Below are positions 45,501-56,900 of a stretch of 64,000 nucleotides of DNA, piece after piece (position 1 is the stretch's first letter; every line of letters starts with the position of its first letter). Below the pieces are notes generated by a model, which had not been told where the DNA came from, searched no databases, and saw only the letters and a program-made list of their open reading frames with translations. The stretch is from positions 946,001 through 1,010,000 of the forward strand of contig LSRY02000015.1 of the NCBI GenBank assembly GCA_001643675.2, given 5' to 3'. The stretch is from Monocercomonoides exilis (lineage: Eukaryota > Preaxostyla > Oxymonadida > Polymastigidae). The position numbers and the translations under genes were made by a program.

Positions 45501-46006
45501 ATTTGGGTGATTATTTTTGAAATCAAAACTATTTTCGGAGTGTCGGTTTTTCAAAGTTTTTTGTCAGTGAATAGAGATTTTGTTTTCAAATTGTCAATAT
45601 ATCTCTACTGTTTCAAAAACGAATATTTGGGTGATTCTTTTTGAAAAGTCACAAATGTTTAATTTTCAAATATATCAAAAATTGCTATTTTTTGCTCAAA
45701 TTTCTGTTTCACCTCACAAATCTCCTCAAGAATGTTTGAAATAGCATTTTCAAGAAATAGATTCCATTAAAGTTAAGTTTGATATTTGTTAACAAATTAT
45801 TTAGCATAATATGCAATTTTTGATATATTTGAAAATTAAACATTTGTGACTTTTCAAAAAGAATCCCCCATTTAGCTTTGATAAGCATGTGGATGTCTCT
45901 GATAAGCCTTATCATTTTTCAGAGTTCATTTGTCAATATTCAAGTGATAATTTCAAATCAAAAACTATGCTTGAAAAAATGTGAAATAAAAAATAATCAC
46001 CCATAT
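45501..46006. mobile_element. Family A MITE copy 4, interrupted by family B copy 2
   Basis: The left half starts ATTTGGGTGATTATTTTTGA. The right half ends AAAAATAATCACCCATAT at 46006. The family B element at 45624-45873 separates them, showing that B inserted into A. Confidence 0.7.
45624..45873. mobile_element. Palindromic MITE, family B copy 2 (nested)
   Basis: The left ATTTGGGTGATTCTTTTTGA and AAAGTCACAAATG pair with the right CATTTGTGACTTTTCAAAAA and GAATCCCCCATTT, around a short non-coding centre. Confidence 0.75.
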
Positions 46007-46212
46007 ACAATGAAACATTTGTAGAAACAGTTGTTTTTCTTTTATCATAAGAATAATATTAAGAAAAGTTCTTTTGATTAAAGTTTTCGTATTTCTTTAT
46101 TTGTTTCAACATAAGTTGTTAAAATGATAACGAGTGATTGATTGTATTTTTTTTTTTTATAAATTGGCTTTTACAATATATTGTTTGCTTTCCATTATAA
46201 TTTCATTTTCTG

Positions 46213-46435
46213 GAAATTTTATCTTTTTTTCATGTTTAGCACGACTAAAGAACATCGAAGCACACGAAAAAGACTGATAAAATCTAAAGCTATAGACATC
46301 GCTGATATTTTTAAGAAGATGCCTTACGAGCGCGCTGTCTTGTTATTAAAAGCTTTTATGCTTGAAGATGAATTTGGAAAACTTCTTTTCCATGATTTTA
46401 TTAAATCATATGACTGTTTGAATATTTCTTTTTGA
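46213..46435 (+). pseudogene. N-terminal fragment of palindromic gene, left copy
   Basis: Encodes FSTTKEHRSTRKRLIKSKAI and IFKKMPYERAVLLLKAFMLE, homologous to the oppositely oriented fragment at 52352-52170 (IFQKMPYQRALFILRAFMLG). It precedes the USP-like piece in both arms, so it may be its 5' exon. Function unknown. Confidence 0.55.
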
Positions 46436-46792
46436 TTTTATTTGATAATTTATTTTTTTTTTTATTTTCTATAATTATATATTTAAACTATTCATTTTAA
46501 ACAAATAAAAAATGCGAACTTTTTTCTAATTTTTAATCTTCGGTTTTCGAAATTATTTGTGAAGTGGAAAAAACAATGCAAAAGAAAAATTCGACATAAA
46601 CATTTCCCTCTTCTTCTCCTTATATCCTCTCAGCATCCACTCATTCATTTCAATTATTTTCTTCTCCCTCTTCTTCTTCTCCTTCTCCTTCTCCTTCATT
46701 TTTTCCTTCTTTTTCAAAATTCAAGTTTGAATTGGAGTTGCGATATACCTTCCTCAAAATGCATTGAAATATAATTAAAGCTATTTTTGATC

Positions 46793-47055
46793 ATTTGGAT
46801 GATTATTTTTGATGTCATATTATTTCAAATTAAAATTTCGGTTTGAATATTTCTCCTTTACATAAACAAAATAACACTTAAAAGAAAAAAGGTTCGAAAA
46901 ACATTATCATGATTTTTATTTCTGCTTTAACATTTGTTTTTAAAACAGTTGTTATAAAATTTTCAAATAGAATGCAAAATCTCTTCCCAACGACAAATGA
47001 AAATGAAAAATTGACACCCCGAAAAAAGTTATGATTTCAAAATTAATCACCCATA
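46793..47055. mobile_element. Palindromic MITE, family A copy 5
   Basis: The left ATTTGGATGATTATTTTTGA pairs with the right AAATTAATCACCCATATG, with the CCCCGAAAAAAGTTATGATT inner block. It is present only in the left half of the palindrome, so it inserted after the duplication. Confidence 0.65.
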
Positions 47056-47148
47056 TGGACGATTTTGAATCTCAAGATACAAACAAAAAAATGAAAGAGA
47101 GCAAAAAATATAACATAAAAAAGAAAAAAAAAATTGATTTTTCCATTG

Positions 47149-47894
47149 GTTCCCATCATTAAAATGGAGTTGTATTTATTTAAAACAAATTCTTCTATCG
47201 AATCAACTTATTCTTTATTTTTAAGTAATGAAAAAGAAAAAAAGAAATACATGAAGAATTTGAATTTTTCTTCAAAAATTACAAAACTATCAAAAAAACA
47301 ACATTCATAAACATTTTCTTCTTCTTTTTCATTATCTTCGAATGAAAAATCGAGATCCTGCGTTATCATGCTTCTTTCTTCTCAAACAGGCTTGAAAAGC
47401 AATGGCAGTGTGTGCCCTCTTTCTGCCATTTGTCAATGCATGGCTTCTCTTAGTCTAAAATTAAAAGACATTTCTTCAATAACCAGAATGCAAAAAACAT
47501 TCATGCATCTGTTTCATCTTCTTCGAATCTCTTCGTTTAATTTTAATGTGTGGGATGGAGGACAAATAAATAAATTTTACGACACTTATCTTGGAGGGAA
47601 GAATCAGCCAAAAGAACTGTCTGTTGATTTTGAAAGACTTCTCAAAGTTTTTTCTAAATATTGAAATGAAATAAATGATATGTTTTCTATCATTTCACAA
47701 AATGTTTTAATGTGTGCTCATTGTAATGATTACTCTTTTTCAAGAAGGAATGATCAGTTTTTTGTGACAATAAGATTATCAAATGTTGTTTCATGTTTTC
47801 AAGATTTATTAACTTGTGATTCTTTTTTTATTGAGAAGAGAGAAGGAGAGTGTGTTTCATATCACAGAGATAGACAATTTTTGAAATATGTTCG
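47149..47894. repeat. Palindrome core arm, left (746 bp)
   Basis: Reverse complement of 51224-51969. I found no difference between the arms in the stretches compared. They diverge abruptly at both edges (ATGTTCG followed by TTTTTT versus CTTTTT). Confidence 0.9.
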
Positions 47895-47907
47895 TTTTTT
47901 TGTTTGA
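47368..47907 (+). pseudogene. Ubiquitin-specific protease (USP/UCH C19)-like fragment, left copy
   Basis: TGLKSNGSVCPLSAICQCM has the spacing of the USP Cys box (GLxNxGNTCYxNAxLQCL), with the catalytic Cys in place. After a TGA, the same frame continues IISQNVLMCAHCNDYSFSRR and FFVTIRL, the C-x-x-C zinc-knuckle and following strand of USP domains. The left copy is truncated at the end of the identical arm. Role by family: removal of ubiquitin from proteins. This copy cannot encode a complete enzyme. Confidence 0.65.
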
Positions 47908-48876
47908 ATATTGTAAGTGTTTTGTGTTTCTTGTTTCTTTAAACTCAAAGAATTTAATATTAGTTGTTTCAAGAACAACTTTTCACACACCATTAAAATC
48001 TGAGTTTGAATTAAATAATTGTTAAAACAATTTTATTAACTATTACTTTTTTTTGTAATAAATTTTTATTTTAAATTAAAAATAAAATATAAACAAAATT
48101 TTAAACAATATTTAATTCATAATTCTTCTAATATTTCTAAATATTCATTTCAAACAAAACAACCGAATTATCTTAATAATTAATGTTATCAAAAACAAGA
48201 ATAAATAACACCTTTTTCAAATTAACTATCATGATAACGAAAAAGATAATCAAAAAGATACTACAAATTTTTTCAAAGAAATATTCAAAATCAAATGAAG
48301 TGGTTTTTAATTTTCGATCACTCTTCTATGTTATTATTATTAAAACGTTTATTATAAATTCTAGATATATAAGTTATGATTTTGAAAATAATCAACAATA
48401 TAGTTTTGAACTTTTGATATAATTTTCTAGCAATCACTGTGTTAAAAATGAATAAATATGAATTAAAGTTATATTTTTTATTAAATATAATTTTAATTCA
48501 TATTATTATTAAATGATTTTCATCAATAAAAATGTGATTAATTTGTTTACATACATATTTCATAATTATTTTTTTTTAGGTCAGTTCAATAAATGTTTTG
48601 ACAATATTGTTAACGTTTTTATAATAACTTTAACAATTTTGATGGTTGGATGTGAAAACGATATTTTTTTTTTTTTATGAATTTAATCCTAAGTTTGAAT
48701 TCTTTTGTGATGAAAATCTTTTTTTGTTTTTAATAATTAGATAATATTTTGAATAAATTATGAATACAATAAGATCAATTAAAATTATATTTGTTTTATT
48801 TTTTTGTTGTTTGTTTTTATCAATTAAACTCGTTTCTTTAATTGAAAATTTTGAATGTTTTATATGGAATTGAATA
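47908..48876. other. AT-rich centre of palindrome, left part
   Basis: No coding or repeat structure recognised. Confidence 0.6.
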
Positions 48877-49933
48877 TTAATACCAGCATTTAAATGAACT
48901 TAACTTCCAGATATTTGGAGCAGTGTAAAGAACTTCGTAATTCTTTGAAGATATTAAATCAGTCACTTCTTTTGTTTTGTGTAATCCATTATTATCCATC
49001 TCGAAAACGTATGATTCTTTTTCAAATATTTGAAGCTTTTCCATTAATGATAACAAGAATACCTGAAAGCTTTGGTCATTTACGGTTCCGTCTACAAATG
49101 TCACGTGGGTTATACCGAAGAATTCGCTAATAGCTGTGATTGATGTTACCGTTTCAACTTTCGTATTCTCACGATACTGAATTCATCTTTGGCCTACTCG
49201 TGAATGCCCTTTTGTTTGCAGTTCAAGCTTTTAAATCCTGTTTCATCTTTGTAAATTATCATCCTTCCGTCTTCCTGGCTTTGTAGAAATCTTTTAGCGT
49301 ATTCTTCACTTAATTGCATAGTATTTTCATCTGCCCTTTTATTTTCACATTTTCTAAATCTTTTAACTGAGAACACCTGACATTCATGTTCTTCCATTTT
49401 TTTTGATTTCAAGTGCTTTGCAATCGCTGAAGCTGATGGATCTGATGTGCAAACATCTGCAACTGAACTTGTCAATTCTTTTGCTGTAACCGTTGGTTTT
49501 CGTAATATTATTTCTGCCATTTTTTTAGATGCCTCTTTTGTTATTTTTTCGTAGACCTTTCCTCCTCGCTGTTTCGGAGGCTCTTCTTCGTGCACAATTT
49601 TTGAAACTGTTGATATACTCACGTTGTATTTTTCCGATATTTCAGCGAGAGTTTTCCCTTCCTGCTTGTAGGCTTTTAGTAAGTTCCTCATGTTATTCGG
49701 TAGCATGTTGTACTTTTTTTTCTCTTTTGCATTGATCTTTGGCACCACAGCTTTTTTCGGGCGTCCTCGCTTCCTTTTTGTTTTTGTAACTTCACATTCA
49801 ACTAATTGGAGGCAATCATCAGGAATGTTTATAGGTTCAGGTTCAATTGCAGGTGGAATTTAACGGGTTTTTTCTTCTATGATTTCTTCTAATTCTTGCG
49901 AAGATCTTTTAAGTTTGGAATTGATTATATCTG
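48877..49933 (-). pseudogene. Tc1/mariner-type transposase, degenerate
   Basis: From about 49933 the minus strand reads NSKLKRSSQELEEIIEEKTR, a TAA (49860-49862), then IPPAIEPEPINIPDD, an AT-hook-like KRKRGRPKKAV, and a helix-turn-helix (YKQEGKTLAEISEKYNVSIS). MIIYKDETGFKSLN holds the first catalytic Asp. After a TAG (49194-49196) and a frame change near 49160, VTFVDGTVNDQSFQVFLLSL and VFEMDNNGLHKTKEV (second Asp) follow. The third catalytic block is not preserved. It lies at the centre of the USP palindrome. Confidence 0.7.
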
Positions 49934-50394
49934 TTGTGTGTTATGTGAAGCTTATTTTTTTATTCTTTGATCCGACTTTTTTTCAGTGGATATTTCATTT
50001 GGGCTTGTTTTGGAAATATGTTATGTTTAATTTCTTCTTTTCTTTTCAGAAGAATATTGGTGACTTTTTTGTTTTTAAGGTCATTAAAATAGATCAAGAA
50101 TCAAAAAAAAAAAAAAAAAAAATAAATAAATAAATAAATAAAATAATAGGCTGTTGTGATCAATCAGTTTTTTTGGAAAGGATAGGTTGTTTTTCGATAA
50201 TTTATTAAAATATCAACAAAATATCCTTTTTGCATTATTTTTAAGTTAAATTTATATTTCCTGAACATTTTTGAATGATTCATTTTTTATAAAAAAGAAC
50301 AATAAAATATTTTTCTTTTCAAAAAGAATGGTTAACTAATTTTTTTATCATTAAATGTTTTTCAAACGATGTTTATTAAAGAAAAAAATATGGC

Positions 50395-50430
<36 letters not shown>

Positions 50431-50880
50431 TTTTAACTTATTTCTGAGATATAGATTTTTTAGAAGTTAAAAAAAATCTTTAGGAATTAAAAATCTATCT
50501 TTCTTTCATATTAGTTCTCTTTGAAAAAATGTTTATTTTGAAAACAACAAATAACCTTATATTGTTGTTAATCAAAGAATAAATAAATAATAAACAATTA
50601 TTCACAGCAATTGAATTGTCATTCAATTTTGAATTATCATTTTTTCGAAATAAGAGTCATTGAATAAATATTCATATAATGATTTATTATTATTATTTGG
50701 AAAAAAACAAAAAAGAAAAATAATAAATCGAAAAAAATAGAATTTTTTTAATTGAGAAAATACTCAAAAATTAAAATCAAAAAAAAAAAATGTAAAGAAT
50801 TATGATTTTTCTATTTTTTTGAAAAAACAAATAGAAGGATGAAAATTTTCTGAAACGAGATGATTCTAATTATCATTCCA
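49934..50880. other. AT-rich centre of palindrome, right part, with microsatellites
   Basis: Contains poly-A plus AAAT repeats (50103-50141) and a (TTTA)n tract (about 50399-50432). No gene seen. Confidence 0.65.
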
Positions 50881-51750
50881 TTTTTCAGGAATTATTTCTG
50901 AAACAATATGATCATTTCACTCAATAAACTTTGAAATCGAAGAATGTTTTAAAACATCTTCCTTCACAATGGCTGAAAAATGTACTTTTTAAAAAAAAAC
51001 ACTTGAATGAATAACACATCCAACATATTCATAAACAACAACATCATCAACAGAACCAAAAGTAATAAATTAATTTTCAGAGGAAGCCTTTGGATCAAAT
51101 ATTCTTAAATCCTCAAGCCCTAACCCTGAATCAACAAAATGAATAGAAAGAGGATAAGCTATTGCAGTAAAAAAATCACCAAGGTTGAACAAAACACTAA
51201 ACACTTTTGGAAAATACAAAAAGCGAACATATTTCAAAAATTGTCTATCTCTGTGATATGAAACACACTCTCCTTCTCTCTTCTCAATAAAAAAAGAATC
51301 ACAAGTTAATAAATCTTGAAAACATGAAACAACATTTGATAATCTTATTGTCACAAAAAACTGATCATTCCTTCTTGAAAAAGAGTAATCATTACAATGA
51401 GCACACATTAAAACATTTTGTGAAATGATAGAAAACATATCATTTATTTCATTTCAATATTTAGAAAAAACTTTGAGAAGTCTTTCAAAATCAACAGACA
51501 GTTCTTTTGGCTGATTCTTCCCTCCAAGATAAGTGTCGTAAAATTTATTTATTTGTCCTCCATCCCACACATTAAAATTAAACGAAGAGATTCGAAGAAG
51601 ATGAAACAGATGCATGAATGTTTTTTGCATTCTGGTTATTGAAGAAATGTCTTTTAATTTTAGACTAAGAGAAGCCATGCATTGACAAATGGCAGAAAGA
51701 GGGCACACACTGCCATTGCTTTTCAAGCCTGTTTGAGAAGAAAGAAGCAT
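50881..51750 (-). pseudogene. USP-like gene fragment, right copy, extending toward the His box
   Basis: Contains the same Cys-box and CxxC pieces as the left copy. It continues beyond the identical arm with YFPKVFSVLFNLGDFF (the YPKxLxxxL strand of USPs), a TAA after SSEN, FGSVDDVVVYEYVGCVIHSS (resembling the YxLxGVxxHSG His box) and, after another TAA, KVHFSAIVKED. In-frame TGA after KVFSKY and after SKFIE indicate a pseudogene under any code with TGA stop. Confidence 0.65.
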
Positions 51751-51969
51751 GATAACGCAGGATCTCGATTTTTCATTCGAAGATAATGAAAAAGAAGAAG
51801 AAAATGTTTATGAATGTTGTTTTTTTGATAGTTTTGTAATTTTTGAAGAAAAATTCAAATTCTTCATGTATTTCTTTTTTTCTTTTTCATTACTTAAAAA
51901 TAAAGAATAAGTTGATTCGATAGAAGAATTTGTTTTAAATAAATACAACTCCATTTTAATGATGGGAAA
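51224..51969. repeat. Palindrome core arm, right (746 bp)
   Basis: Inverted identical partner of 47149-47894. Confidence 0.9.
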
Positions 51970-52169
51970 CTGTTTAAGAATATTTATTCATTTATTAACA
52001 GGAAAAATTAGAATTTATGTTGGAAGTTTGTAATAATTAAGAGTTGTTAAAATTATTCGAATAATACGATATTTGAATAAGCATTGTTATTTGTCGAACG
52101 AAAAAATGAAAAAAACAAAAATAAACAATTATAATAAGTATTTAATAGCAAATAAAAAATAAACAAATG

Positions 52170-52352
52170 TTAACACGTTTTGATAAAATCGTTGAATAGC
52201 TGCGATCCGAAAGAGTCTCCAAGCATAAAAGCTCGAAGAATGAACAAAGCTCTTTGATAAGGCATTTTTTGAAATATGCAAGAAATATTAGCCACTTCAA
52301 GTTTTATTTCTTTTCTTTCAAAACAATAATGCACTTTGGTGGTGCTAAACAT
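52170..52352 (-). pseudogene. N-terminal fragment of palindromic gene, right copy
   Basis: FSTTKVHYCFERKEIKLEV and MPYQRALFILRAFMLGDSFG are homologous to 46213-46435 but clearly diverged, unlike the core arms. Confidence 0.55.
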
Positions 52353-52812
52353 GAAAAATTATTCAAAAAAATTTAAAAAAGTTCATTTGAAAGAAAATTT
52401 TTGTTTGTAAATTTTTTCTTCGTCCAAAAAACCTATATTAATAAAAACGTTTGTTATTTTTTTCGATATTGATATTCTGGATATTAAAAGTCATTTCTAT
52501 CAGGTTATTTGACAAATAATATATATCTGATCGTTAACGATATATTTCCAACATAAATTTTTTTATTTAATACTTGATAATAATATTCCTTCACAACTTA
52601 TTGTTGTGATATAAAATTTCCAAAAAATTTTTATCTCTCTTTTAATCTTCAAAATGAAAATTTTTGAACATTTCAATTTTTTTTCGATTCAAATAACTTG
52701 TCAAATAATTTAAAAGCAAATGGCTTATGACTGAGAGGTTGATCCATATAAAATATTTTGATCGAGCAAATATAAAAAAGTGATCAATGTTAATAGTGTG
52801 GATGTGACCAGT

Positions 52813-53880
52813 AAGCCTGGTTGACGGATTGAAAAATTGATGGTTACGTCAGTCAGTGGAATATTTTCACGTCAATTGGCTTTTTCTTATCTCTCTCAAA
52901 TTTTTGAGTCAATAAACACAAATTTTTAGTGAATAAAAATGTATGGCTGTTTTTTGAAATAATTAATTATGTATTTCTTTTTTTCACAAAAGAAAGAAAA
53001 TATTATGAACCATAATTCAAGAAATACTTATTCTGAGGAATGTCTTTTTGCAATTACAAACTTGCAGTCAATGATAGCTAATTGGTTTGCATATTGTTGT
53101 ATTTGCCTATTATCTGTAAATGCTCTTTTTTCGGGGAATCCTGTGGAACTTTTCGAAAATAAGCAAAAAGTGGAATATCTTATTAATCTGCAAGAATATT
53201 GAGTTTATTCTACAAATTCATAAAGAAAGTTCACATGATAAAGAAGATTGGAAGTGAAAACTGAGTATCAGACGATGAAACACTTGAAAATCGAAGGCAT
53301 AATGAATTTTTTTGTAAAGGAAAACAAGCATTGACTAGTGAATAAAAAACAGAAAATTGCTTGAAAAAATGCTTAGAAGGTTTACTGTGGTTATTTTTTT
53401 GAAGTGATTTTTATTTTTCATTCAGGATGCTGAAAGAGAGAAGGATAGGATGACTTTGAAGATGAAGAAGAAAAGCAAGGAAGAAAAATGAAATGAGGAT
53501 TGATGAAATTAAAGATAAATCGAAGATGGCTTGCATTGTGCTTTGGAGAAGAATAAGTTTTTGAGGAAAGATGATTTTTTGTGAAATAAGGGAAGCGAAA
53601 AAAAAAGAGACGGAATGAAAAAGGAATTGCTCTATATTTCCAATTTTTTGTTGGAAAGAAAGAAAGTGGATTGAGCTGAAAGTGAAAAAGGTTCAGAGGC
53701 TATTATTTTCCAAAAGACAAAAACCTGAAGAAGAAAATTCGATTGAATTTTTCCGTTGACATAAATTGACACTCATCTTCTCAATTTTCAACAATTAATC
53801 AATTCGGTCTATCCATTTACCATCATCATCATCATCTTCTTCTTCTTCTTCTTCTTCTCATTTAAATCTTCTTCTTCTTC
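52813..53880. repeat. Segmental duplication copy 2 (partner 10019-11290)
   Basis: Collinear with copy 1 from AAGCCTGGTTGACGGATTG through ATTCTGAGGAATG, the GACGATGAAACA block and GATGCTGAAAGAGAGAAGGA to the TTC microsatellite. Its right edge runs into the 3' end of the acidic gene. Confidence 0.65.
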
Positions 53881-53928
53881 TTCTTCTTCCTCTCCCTCTT
53901 CTTTATCTTCTTTTTCATTTTCTTCTTC

Positions 53929-56900
53929 TTATTCTCCTCCTCCTCCTCCTCCTCCTCCTCCTCCTCCTCCTCCTTCTTCTTCTTCTTCTTCTTCTTCTTC
54001 TTCTTCTTCTTCTTCTTCTTCTTCTTCTTCTTCTTCTTCTTCTTCTTCTTCTTCTTCCTCTCCCTCTTCTTTATCTTCTTCTTCTTCTCGTTTCAGACAC
54101 AAAGGACAAGCTGTCACTTTCTCTACAGCAAGAAACAGAACAGCTTCGTTTGCAACATCTGTTGAGCCAACTTCTTCTTCTACTTCACTAACTTCAACAT
54201 TATGTTTGAATCTTATGTCTTCTTCTTCTTCATTGGCTTCATCCTCAACAACTATATCATCATCATCATCTTCTTCTTCTTCTTCTCCTGGCTTGTCTTC
54301 TTCAAAGAAATTTTCAAATAAAACTTCTCTTCTTTCACATTCTCCCTCAAAATCGAAATCATCTGTGAAAATAACATCACATCCATCAACTTCTTCTTCC
54401 TCTTCTTCTTCTTTTTCTTTGCCTTCTTCTGCAATGTTATCACTCAAAGATGCATTCTTCTTCTTTCTCCGAACAATCTTTTTGATAACTTTTTGCTCTT
54501 CCCTTTCTTCTCTTTCTCTTTCTGTTTCTTCCCTTCCTCTTCCTCTTCCTCTTTCTCTTTCTCTCCTTCCATCTCCCCATCCACATCCACCTCCACCTCC
54601 TTCTCTATCTCTTCCTCCGCTTTCCTCTTCTCCTCCAGCATCGCCGCATTCTTCTCATTCAACTCCCTCAATCGCTGCTCCAGCTCCTTCAGCATCTCCA
54701 TCTGCTGCTTGTCTTCAGCTGATATCTCACTTTCTGCATCAGAAAGATCAGAAACTGACGAAATCACTGACAAATCTGCATCATCTGCATCTGTTGGCGC
54801 TAAGCTCTTGACTGTTAAGGCATTGTGATCGGTGGATTCTCCTTCTTTTTCTCCTTTTTCTCCCTCTTTGACTTCTCCTTTTTCTGCTTCTCCTTCTTTT
54901 TCTCCTTCTTTCATCACATTTGGTTTATCAGAATTTGTCTGAGATTTGTCCAATGCTAATTTGCTTTCTTTTTCTTCTTCTTCACCTTCTTTTCTTTCTT
55001 TTGCTTCTCCTTCTTTTATTTCACCTTCTTTTCCATCTCCTTCTCCTTCTTTTGTCTTTTCATCTTTAACTTCTTCCACTGCTCCTTCTGCTCCTCCTTC
55101 TGTTTCTGTAGCTTCTTCTTCTTCCACCTCAATCTCAATTTCTTCCTCTTCCCATTCCTCTTCTTCCTTCCTCTCTTTCTCTCTCCTCGCCTTCTCTGCT
55201 TTCTCTTCATCATCCTCCTCCTCCTCCTCTTTATCAACCTCTTCTTCATCCTCATCATCAACCCATCCAAACTCCTCTCCTTCCTCGTCCTTCCCATTCA
55301 CTTTGCTCATCTCCCTCTTCATCCAATACCCCATCCTCGTCTGCCTCGCATGCGCCTTCAAACACCCCACAAACTTCCCTGATGACAGCAATTCCATCAC
55401 CACATGCCTCACCAGCGAGTCAACAAAGCTCTGCATCGAACCAGCTTTCTCAAACCGCATCGCCAGCTTCCTCACAATCTCTGCCAGCTTCCTCAGAATG
55501 AGCGAAGACCTAAGCCAGTTCTGCAGTGGAAGCGGCTTCATCAGCTTCTCCAGCGGCGTCTTCTGCATCTTCGTCTGCAGCGCCTGCTGCTCCTTCACCA
55601 GTTTCTCCCTCTCTCTCTTCAGCTGCTCGATCGCCTCTCTCTGCACATCATCATTCCCTCTGCCTGCTGCTCCACTGGCGAGCGATTGGAGAGAAGAAGA
55701 GGCCGCAGAAAGAGCAGCTGTGAGGGACTCAACCTCTGCCAGCGAAGCCGCCAGCGACTGCAGCTGAGACGGCTGTATCATCGCCATTCGGTTTGTGAGG
55801 AACGTGAAGATGTCTGCTCGCCAGTACAGCCGCGGCAGATGAGGGAACGATGCTTCGAGTGTGTCTAACATCGCCTCATTGTCCTCTTCCTGCAGAAGAG
55901 ACAGCAGATTGTCTCTTTCTTGCTCCTCTTCTTCCGCTTTCCGCTGGCTGATCTTCAGACGCTCTCGCTCAATCTGTGCATCTGACTGGAACACAAGTGT
56001 GCGGTTCATTTGGGTGAAGGCATAAGAATCTGATTCTGTTTCATCATCTTCTTCGTTTTCTTCTCTTTGTTCTTCTCCTTCTTCTCTTCTTCCTTCTTTT
56101 GTCTGCTCATTTGCTTCTTCAACTTTTTCATCATAATTTCTATCTGATTCATCCATCAACATCTTTTCTTTCTTCTCTTTCTTTTCCTTCATTTCCTCCC
56201 TTCTCTTTCTCCTCCTCATCTCCTTCTTCACTCTCCTCCCCTCTTCTCCATCAAACCTCTCGTCCCATCCTTCCAACCTCCTCCTCCCATTCTACAGCAA
56301 CGAAGCCACACATCTCGCAATTCCAATCCCTTCGCCTGCTTTCGTGAAGCTGTGATGCAAAACACACAGCAACATCTCAATCTCTGCTTCTCCACAACAC
56401 CTGCGCAGAAGCCGGCTGCGCAGATGGTTGAGCATTGGCGGCACAGGCACTCCCGTCGGGAAGAGGAACATGATGTTAGTCAGCTGCACAGCACATTGGG
56501 CAGATGAGAAGGGAGGGTAGAGAGGAGAAGGGGGGAAATCGAGTGTGTAAAGAGGGAGGGAGTCTGCAAAGAGAGAAGGAGCGCGGCAGGTTGGGAGAGA
56601 AGAGGAGGCGAAGAACGACAAAAGAGAAGACAGCACGATTTGGGTGTTGCTGTGGAGGAGCTGCAGGTTCTGCTGCTGGCTGTTGGCTGATTGGAGAAGA
56701 GTGGCACACAACAGGGAAACAGTGCGGAGGATGGGGAAGGCCCAGATCTCGGCATAGGGAGAGGCAGAGGCAGCGGTGATGATTGCCTGGAAATGAGATG
56801 TGCGCAAAGAGATTTGAGAAGAAGAAGGTTTTGCAGTGGAAGCAAAAGAAGAAGAGGAAGAGGAAGAAGAAGAAGAAGACAAAGAAGAAGAAGAAGAAGA

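Noticed and set aside
47368-51750. TGA read as Trp to rescue the USP-like frames
   Set aside because: Three intact-looking or spliced host genes (ending at 6080, 8106 and 54444) terminate at TGA, so TGA is best taken as a stop and the USP copies as pseudogenes.
53929-56276. Plus-strand Ser-rich frames opposite the acidic gene (for example 54946-55767)
   Set aside because: They are the antisense reading of Glu-rich codons (GAA/GAG gives TTC/CTC); the minus strand has the complex, non-repetitive coding blocks.
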